64,000 bases of DNA from contig CM022302.1 in the NCBI GenBank assembly GCA_011799875.1, forward strand, positions 523,790,228 to 523,854,227. The letters run 5' to 3'. Numbering within the stretch: the stretch's first letter is position 1; the number at the start of each line of letters is the position of its first letter. Shown one piece after another: positions 57,709 through 64,000 of the stretch. Under the pieces are notes generated by a model. That model saw nothing but the letters and a program-made list of their open reading frames with translations, did not search any database and had not been told where the DNA came from. Source of the stretch: Thinopyrum elongatum. Lineage: Eukaryota > Streptophyta > Magnoliopsida > Poales > Poaceae. The translations under genes were made by a program, and so were the position numbers.

Positions 57709-58348
57709 ATAGTGCTTTGCTCAGTTTGCACACCTTACTCTCGCTGCCAGTATGCTCAAACCCAGGCGGTTGACATACGTACACCTCCTCTGACAGATCC
57801 CCATTGAGGAAAGCTGACTTCACATCCATATGATGCATCTTCCAGTCAAACTGTGCAGCAAGAGCAACTAATAATCTTACTGATTCCATGCGGGCTACAG
57901 GAGCAAAAACTTCCTCAAAATCAATTCCTGGTCGTTGCACATACCCTTTGGCAACGAGTCTCGCCTTGTACTTCACCACTGCACCATTTGGGTCTTTCTT
58001 AATTTTATAGACCCATTTCAGACCAATTGGCTTGTGCCCCTTTGGAAGTTCACACAACTCCCAAGTTCTGTTGGACTCTATTGAGCTCAATTCTTCTTTC
58101 ATGGCTTTCTCCCAACAGGTTTCTTTCAACGCTTCACGATGGTCTGCTGGCTCCTGCAATGCATACAGACACAAGCCTGCATGAGCAGTTTTGATCAGCT
58201 CAGTTTCATCATAAATTTCTTCCAGAAAACGCTTGCCCTGCGGTCCCTGGGAGGGTTCTGACCATGGCATCCTTGGTGTCGCTGGTGCAGGTCCGGGTGT
58301 CACCGGAGTGGCGCTGAGATCACAGGGGATAGCCACTCCAGCTCCCAC
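57614..58348 (-). pseudogene. Copia reverse transcriptase, N-terminal half only
   Basis: Reads [95 protein letters not shown] and [16 protein letters not shown], then FERCPSE joined to foreign frame. About 150 residues that normally hold the YVDD catalytic box are deleted at about 57632, and the following part is out of frame. The same junction is present in the neighbouring copy at 62850, so the deletion is a property of this lineage. Confidence 0.88.
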
Positions 58349-58366
58349 ACAACGAGTCTTGGGATG

Positions 58367-60958
58367 CTATTGTGGTGCTGCCACGGAAACTGAACTCACC
58401 GTCATGTCAGCGGTTTTTGCTGCCATGGTAGGGATTTTTGGCCCGTCTGCTGGAGTGGAATTTGGTGCCATGGCAGCCCTTTCGACTGGACCCTCTTCAC
58501 ACTCTGCTTTGTCTGCATCCGTCTGATCGGGATAACTGACCACGAAAGACTCTTGAGGGTTGTCGGCCACTGATCCCAGTGTACCCCAGTCCCAACATCT
58601 ATGCTCCTCGAACACGACATCTCGGGTTACGACCAATTTCCGGCCAACTGGATCAAACATTCGATATGCCTTTGAACATGTCTCATATCCAATGAATATC
58701 ATCTGCCGGCTTCTGTCAGAGAGCTTACTTTGCCCTGGTCCAACTAATTTCACATGTGCTACACACCCGAAGGTGCGGAGATGCTGAACCGAGGGCTTCT
58801 TGTCAGGCCAGGCCTGATAAGGGGTCATGCCTCGGACGCTCTTCGTAGGCGATCTATTGAGCAGGTATACTGCTGTGGTCACTGCTTCTCCCCAGAACCT
58901 TGCGGGCATCCCCATGCTCTTTAAGAGGCTTCTAGCCATACCAACCACCGTCTGGTTTCTCCTTTCCACCACTCCGTTCTGTTGTGGAGTGTAGGGTGTA
59001 GTGAGGAAATGCTTGACCCCATGATCATTGCAGTGCTTTGCAAATTCATTTGACGTAAACTCGCCACCCCTGTCTGTCCGTATGGCCTTCAGTTTCAGAC
59101 TTGTCTCATTTTCAGCAGCACCCTGAAACTTCTGAATCGCCGCAAGTGCTTCGTCTTTGCTCCTCAAGAGAACAATCCACATGTACCTTGAGAAATCATC
59201 AACTAACAGCAGAAAATACCTTTTCCCGCCTGGGTTTTCTGGTGATATCGGGCCACAAAGATCTCCATGGACTAGCTGCAGCTTCTGTGTGGCACGATAC
59301 GTTGCTTGTGCTGGGAAAGGTAACCGGCGCTGATTTGCTATCATGCACCCATCACAAATCTGCTCAATATGCTCAATGTGTGGCATACCTTCAACCATAC
59401 TTTCTGCAGCCAAGGCCCTCAGCGAGCGAAAGTTTACGTGTCCGAACCTCATATGCCAAAGCCACGCATCCTCCTTTGCGTGCGCGAGCAGACACACCGG
59501 TTTTGATGGCTGGATGTTCAGGATATACATCCTGTTCTTGGTGCGATTCACTCGTGCGAGTACATTCCTTTGCTTGTCCCACACTGTCATGACACCATCT
59601 TCACTAGCATATTTGCATCCATTTTCATCCAACTGACCCAAACTTATGATGTTGTTTTTGAGCTGAGGAATGTAGTACACGTCAGTCAGGACTCGGTGCT
59701 CACCCGTGTGACATTCTATGAGAACTGAACCTCGTCCGCAGATCTCCACTGCCGAGCCATCGCCAAATCTCACCCTGCCTTTCACTACCTCATCAAGCTC
59801 TGCAAATTTCTCGTGGCAGCCGGTCATATGATTGCTAGCCCCAGTGTCCAAGTACCAGGTGATGTCCTGACTACCACTGAGCTTGGGCAGCACCTTCTCT
59901 TCGTTCAGAAACACATGCTCTGTGGGGGTGGGCTCAGCTGACAGCAGTTCACATGCCTCAAGCATCAACAGTCCCGGTTCATCAACATCCTTCGCTTGCG
60001 CAAGATTTGCTCGCTCACGCTTAGGCTCTGGACAGTCAGACTTGAAATGCCCCATCTCATTGCAGTTAAAACAGCAGACCTTTGAGATATCAAACTTACG
60101 GTGCTTCTTTTGCTTGGATCCGTCCATGCCGTCGCCGCTCGCGGCCTGAGCACGATCACCGCGTCCACCACGGCCACCGCCGCTGCTCCCGGCACCTGAA
60201 GATCCCTTGTTGCCCTTCATGAGCTGCTCCAACGCCTGAGTAACAAGCATGAGCTGCTCGCTACCGCCACCGCCCGATTGACGACGCCGGCCGCGCTGGT
60301 TTTCTTCAAATGCTGCAAGACGCCCGACCGCCTCTGCCACTGTCATGGTAGACAGATTGCCCCACTGTTCTATCGTGTTGACGATGTCACTGAATCGGCT
60401 CGGGACGACGTTGAAGAGGATCTCAATGACGGCCTCGTCCTTCACTGTCTCGCCCATCGACCGTATCTCGCCGACGAGCGTCATGAGCTTCTGTGCGAAG
60501 GCGCTGACAGACTCGCTGTCCGCCATCTCCATGCGATTGAGCTGGCGCTTGAGCTGCTTCACACGCGCCTTCTGGACGCGATCCTCACCGACGCGCATGC
60601 GCCGGATGGCCTCCCAGGCCTCATGGGCAGTCTCGCAGTTGGCCACTGCCATCATCACCGCGTCCGGGACGGACTGGGAAAGAGCGGCGAACGCCTCATC
60701 GTCCTTGCCCTGGTCGAACTCCGCAGTGCCCTCTAACGCCGACCAGACACCGAACGGGCGGAGCAGCACTCTCATCTTCACGGCCCACAGGCCATAGTTG
60801 GAGTCGTTGAGCATCGGATATTGGATCGGGATGCCGCCGGTCCTCGTCGGCGTGCGCGGCACGATCGCCGTGCCCTCGTCACCAGTCCTCTTGGGCGGCG
60901 GCGTGTACTTTTCGCCGCTGCCGCTTGACTGGTTCTTCTTTGGCGACTCGTCACCCAT
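58367..60958 (-). CDS. Copia gag-protease-integrase ORF
   Basis: Open for 863 residues from ATG 60958 to the stop at 58367. Gag of the UBN2 type (KARVKQLKRQLNRMEMADSE near 130-150) is followed by a CCHC zinc knuckle (C296, C299, H304, C309), an aspartic protease (DTGASNHMTG from 371), the pre-integrase domain (LWHMRFGHVNF, QICDGCM) and the integrase core with D566, D629 and E665, a DD35E arrangement. This part looks functional. Reverse transcriptase, normally in the same frame, is damaged downstream, so the element could supply capsid and integrase but not its own DNA synthesis. Confidence 0.9.
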   Translation of the reverse strand: MGDESPKKNQSSGSGEKYTPPPKRTGDEGTAIVPRTPTRTGGIPIQYPMLNDSNYGLWAVKMRVLLRPFGVWSALEGTAEFDQGKDDEAFAALSQSVPDAVMMAVANCETAHEAWEAIRRMRVGEDRVQKARVKQLKRQLNRMEMADSESVSAFAQKLMTLVGEIRSMGETVKDEAVIEILFNVVPSRFSDIVNTIEQWGNLSTMTVAEAVGRLAAFEENQRGRRRQSGGGGSEQLMLVTQALEQLMKGNKGSSGAGSSGGGRGGRGDRAQAASGDGMDGSKQKKHRKFDISKVCCFNCNEMGHFKSDCPEPKRERANLAQAKDVDEPGLLMLEACELLSAEPTPTEHVFLNEEKVLPKLSGSQDITWYLDTGASNHMTGCHEKFAELDEVVKGRVRFGDGSAVEICGRGSVLIECHTGEHRVLTDVYYIPQLKNNIISLGQLDENGCKYASEDGVMTVWDKQRNVLARVNRTKNRMYILNIQPSKPVCLLAHAKEDAWLWHMRFGHVNFRSLRALAAESMVEGMPHIEHIEQICDGCMIANQRRLPFPAQATYRATQKLQLVHGDLCGPISPENPGGKRYFLLLVDDFSRYMWIVLLRSKDEALAAIQKFQGAAENETSLKLKAIRTDRGGEFTSNEFAKHCNDHGVKHFLTTPYTPQQNGVVERRNQTVVGMARSLLKSMGMPARFWGEAVTTAVYLLNRSPTKSVRGMTPYQAWPDKKPSVQHLRTFGCVAHVKLVGPGQSKLSDRSRQMIFIGYETCSKAYRMFDPVGRKLVVTRDVVFEEHRCWDWGTLGSVADNPQESFVVSYPDQTDADKAECEEGPVERAAMAPNSTPADGPKIPTMAAKTADMTVSSVSVAAPQ

Positions 60959-60986
60959 CGCCGTTCACCGCCGCCACAGCTCCTCC

Positions 60987-61733
60987 ACGGCCGTGCGCGC
61001 TGGTTTTCTTCAAATGCTGCAAGACGCCCGACCGCCTCTTCCACTGTCATGGTAGACAGATTGCCCCACTGTTCTATCGTGTTGACGATGTCACTGAATC
61101 GGCTCGGGACGACGTTGAAGAGGATCTCAATGACGGCCTCGTCCTTCACTGTCTCGCCCATCGACCGATCTCGCCGACGAGCGTCATGAGCTTCTGTGCG
61201 AAGGCGCGTGACAGACTGCTGTCCGCCATCTCCATGCGATTGAGCTGGCGCTTGAGCTGCTTCACACGCGCCTTCTGGACGCGATCCTCACCGACGCGCA
61301 TGCGCCGGATGGCCTCCCAGGCCTCATGGGCAGTCTCGCAGTTGGCCACTGCCATCATCACGCGTCCGGGACGGACTGGAAAGAGCGGCGAACGCCTCAT
61401 CGTCCTTGCCCTGGTCGAACTCCGCAGTGCCCTCTAACGCCGCACAGACACCGAACGGGCGGAGCAGCACTCTCATTCACGGCCCACAGGCCATAGTTGG
61501 AGTCGTTGAGCATCGGATATTGGATCGGGATGGCCGGTCCTCGTCGGCGGTGCGCGGCACGATCGCCGTGCCCTCGTCACCAGTCCTCTTGGGCGGCGGC
61601 GTGTACTTTTCGCCGCTGCCGCTTGACTGGTTCTTCTTTGGCGACTGTCACCCATCGCCGTTCACCGCCGCCACAGCTCCTCCTATCTCCGCCGCCGTGC
61701 TCCGCCTCCGTGAACTCTAGCTCTGGTGCCAAA
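60987..61733 (-). repeat. Second, indel-rich copy of the gag start
   Basis: Positions 61001-61683 repeat 60297-60986 nearly base for base, but with many single-base losses and gains (for example gaccgatctcg for gaccgtatctcg, ggactggaaag for ggactgggaaag). A 14-bp junction (60987-61000) joins the two. The remaining bases up to 61733 are the untranslated leader next to the LTR. Confidence 0.85.
61720..61731 (-). other. Copia primer-binding site
   Basis: On the minus strand TGGCACCAGAGC, resembling TGGTATCAGAGC of initiator tRNA-Met, three bases inside the LTR end. Confidence 0.75.
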
Positions 61734-62089
61734 TGTTAGAGCAAAACACTCTCAGGATCCTACACACATGAGGCGGACACACGTGGAAGATTACAGGGAA
61801 AAGACAGCACACACACGAACGCAGGTGAGGCAGTTTTGCGACGCGTAATCTCTGCGTCTTTTCTGGCTTTCCTTTTATTCCTTCCTAACAGAATTGCTGG
61901 TCACGATCCGATCATCCCGCGCCATCCACGGACAGATCGTGGCCTGCTACTACACGATTACACACAACAGAATAAGTAAAACTAGGACCTATTCAGCCGC
62001 AACGCAAACGCAGTGCGCTTTTGGCGTTATTTCACTTTGTTCAGAAAATAGACTAACTGAATGTGTTTCCTACTGAACCAAGTTTAACA
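61734..62089 (-). repeat. Copia LTR between two internal regions
   Basis: Counterpart of 56508-56866. It lies between the internal region on its left and another internal region on its right, and so acts as shared LTR in an LTR-internal-LTR-internal order. Confidence 0.88.
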
Positions 62090-63703
62090 CAACATTTCAC
62101 CTCCTTAAACTTGGTGCACTGAGTTCAGGTCCAACATACCAATTTTCTTCTTCAGTTCCTGAAACCTGAACTTTGGCAAAGCCTTCGTCAGAATGTCTGC
62201 ATGTTGATCATCTGTTCTGACATGCTCAACCACAAGTTTTCTTTCTTCGCACAGTCTCTCACATAGTGATAACGAATGTCGACGTGCTTGCTTCTCTCAT
62301 GGAATACAGGATTCTTGCATAGTGCTATAGCTGATTGATTATCCACCTTCAGTACCCACTTGCTTGGCTCCTGATCAAATAATTCACCTAACAGCCGTGC
62401 TAGCCAGACTCCTTGGCTAGCAGCTGATGAAGCTGCCACATACTCCGCTTCACAGGAGGATTGGGCCACGATTTTTTGTTTTTCTGTGAGACCCATGTCA
62501 CTTCCCATAGTAGAACAACACTCCCGTGGTACTCTTCCGATCATCAATATCACCAGCCAAGTCACTGTGCAGAAACCTAACAGTTGTGGTTTTTCAGATT
62601 TTCTGTATCTGCATCCCAGATTCAGAGTTCCTCTTATGTACCTTAGAATATGCTTGACGGCTGCCATATGCTCCACTGTGGGCTCCTTCATGAACCGACT
62701 CACATATCCTACGGCAAATGATAGGTCAGGTCGAGTATGCACCAAGTATCTGAGGCTGCCCACAATGCTTCTGTATTGTGTTGCATCGACTGCCTCTGCC
62801 TGACTTGACTTACTTAGTTTCAGTCTAGCCTCCAGTCTAGCCAAATTCAGAGGGGCATCTCTCGAAACCGAGGTCACACAGAGTTGAGTCCAGTTTTGAA
62901 TTCCACGCCCTTGGAGCCTGATGGAGACCATATATGTCTTTGCTCAGTTTGACACACCTTACTCTCGCTCGAGCTTATGCTCAAACCCAGGGGTTGACAT
63001 ACGTACACCTCCTCTGACAGATCCCCATTGAGGAAAGCTGACTTCACATCCATATGATGATCTTCCAGTCAAACTGTGCAGCAGAGCACAATAATCTTAC
63101 TGATTCCATGCGGGCTACAGGAGCAAAAACTTCCTCAAAATCAATTCCTGGTCGTTGCACATACCCTTTGGCAACGAGTCTCGCCTTGTACTTCACCACT
63201 GCACCATTGGGTCTTTCTTAATTTATAGACCCATTTCAGACCAATTGGCTTGTGCCCCTTGGAAGTTCACACAACTCCCAAGTTCTGTTGGACTCTTTGA
63301 GCTCAATCTCTTCTTTCATGGCTTTCTCCCAACAGGTTTCTTTCAACGCTTCACGATGGTCTGCTGGCTCCTGCAATGCATACAGACACAAGCCTGCATG
63401 AGCAGTTTTGATCAGCTCAGTTTCATCAAAATTTCTTCAGAAAACGCTTGCCCTGCGGTCCCTGGGAGGGTTCTGACCATGGCATCCTTGGTGTCGCTGG
63501 TGCAGGTCCGGGTGTCACCGGAGTGGCGCTGAGATCACAGGGGATAGCCACTCCAGCTCCCACACAACGAGTCTTGGGATGCTATTGTGGTGCTGCCACG
63601 GAAACTGAACTCACGTCCATGTCAGCGGTTTTTGCTGCCATGGTAGGGATTTTTGGCCCGTCTGCTGGAGTGGAATTTGGTGCCATGGCAGCCCTTTCGA
63701 CTG
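62090..63703 (-). pseudogene. Second copia internal copy, indel-rich
   Basis: Repeats 56867-58484 in order (RNase H, reverse transcriptase with the same internal deletion, junction with integrase end), with many single-base gaps, so RNase H is open for 247 residues (62188-62931) but the RT part is broken. It ends at 63703 where the text jumps back to an earlier point of the element. Confidence 0.85.
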
Positions 63704-64000
63704 ACAGATCCCCATTGAGGAAAGCTGACTTCACATCCATATGATGCATCTTCCAGTCAAACTGTGCAGCAAGAGCAACTAATAATCTTACTGATTCCAT
63801 GCGGGCTACAGGAGCAAAAACTTCCTCAAAATCAATTCCTGGTCGTTGCACATACCCTTTGGCAACGAGTCTCGCCTTGTACTTCACCACTGCACCATTT
63901 GGGTCTTTCTTAATTTTATAGACCCATTTCAGACCAATTGGCTTGTGCCCCTTTGGAAGTTCACACAACTCCCAAGTTCTGTTGGACTCTATTGAGCTCA
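63703..64000 (-). pseudogene. Third partial copy of copia reverse transcriptase
   Basis: Matches 57793-58090 with no difference that I could see. The minus-strand ORF (63968-63582) fuses RT (ending FLNGDLS) to the gag-pol ORF end (VERAAMAPNS), an order never seen in an intact element. It continues past the window edge. Confidence 0.8.

Larger units (their letters stand above)
56508..62089 (-). mobile_element. Ty1/copia retrotransposon, minus strand
   Basis: LTRs at 56508-56866 and 61734-62089 (both start TGTTAGAGCAAAACACTC, end TTTAACA on the plus strand). The minus-strand order is LTR, primer site (61731-61720), gag-protease-integrase ORF, reverse transcriptase and RNase H remains, purine tract AAGGAGG, LTR. 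It is inserted in the F-box exon; the 5 bp to its left are TACCG. Right of 62089 a second internal region follows directly, so no matching target duplication can be seen. Confidence 0.88.

Overview
This is eukaryotic plant DNA, almost certainly from a Triticeae grass (wheat, Aegilops, barley or rye type). The reasons are the very high density of nested transposable elements, an Au-type SINE, CACTA elements with 'tagtcccggtt' subterminal repeats, LTRs starting TGATACGT, a short LTR element of Veju-like size, and F-box/FBD genes with plant introns. The assignment comes from recognised sequence patterns, not from a search.

Only one gene looks intact: a two-exon class-3-lipase-like alpha/beta hydrolase on the minus strand (23640-25109). 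Two related F-box/FBD genes lie at the two ends of the window. The left one (1-3691) has frameshifts and a CACTA element in its first intron. The right one (from about 55932) is cut at 56508 by a copia retrotransposon.

Layout: 1-5403, F-box/FBD pseudogene, a non-autonomous CACTA element and a second CACTA remnant with a Ulp1-like protease tail. 5404-14432, minus-strand gypsy element with a tRNA-Asp-type primer site, split by a 4.2-kb solo LTR. 14433-17502, plus-strand gypsy pol remnant. 17503-23572, two duplicated blocks with LTR fragments, a palindromic repeat field, a MITE and a LINE end. 23640-25109, hydrolase gene. 25301-34564, a MITE, then a Helitron inside a Helitron plus a Mutator-like insertion, then a short third Helitron. 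34638-39129, a 1.6-kb LINE-like retroposon, an Au SINE, LINE ends and a MITE. 40134-47580, a short non-coding LTR retrotransposon carrying a 4.7-kb 5'-truncated LINE. 47586-53215, remnants of a plus-strand LINE broken by an ORF-bearing Harbinger-type element and a Mutator-like element. 53617-55247, a second 1.6-kb retroposon on the minus strand. 55932-56507, F-box exon. 56508-64000, copia elements in an LTR-internal-LTR-internal order.

Many insertions are supported by exact target-site duplications (TSDs) read from the sequence: TTT, CTATC, TAA, CGATC, TTA, ATGTTTATG, TAAATTATA and 9-17 bp LINE/SINE duplications. This allows the order of insertions to be worked out. The points most worth checking are the nested Helitrons, the Harbinger-type element whose ORF is not a recognisable transposase, the pair of 1.6-kb retroposons, and the rearranged, indel-rich copia copy at about 60987-63703, which may be an assembly artefact.
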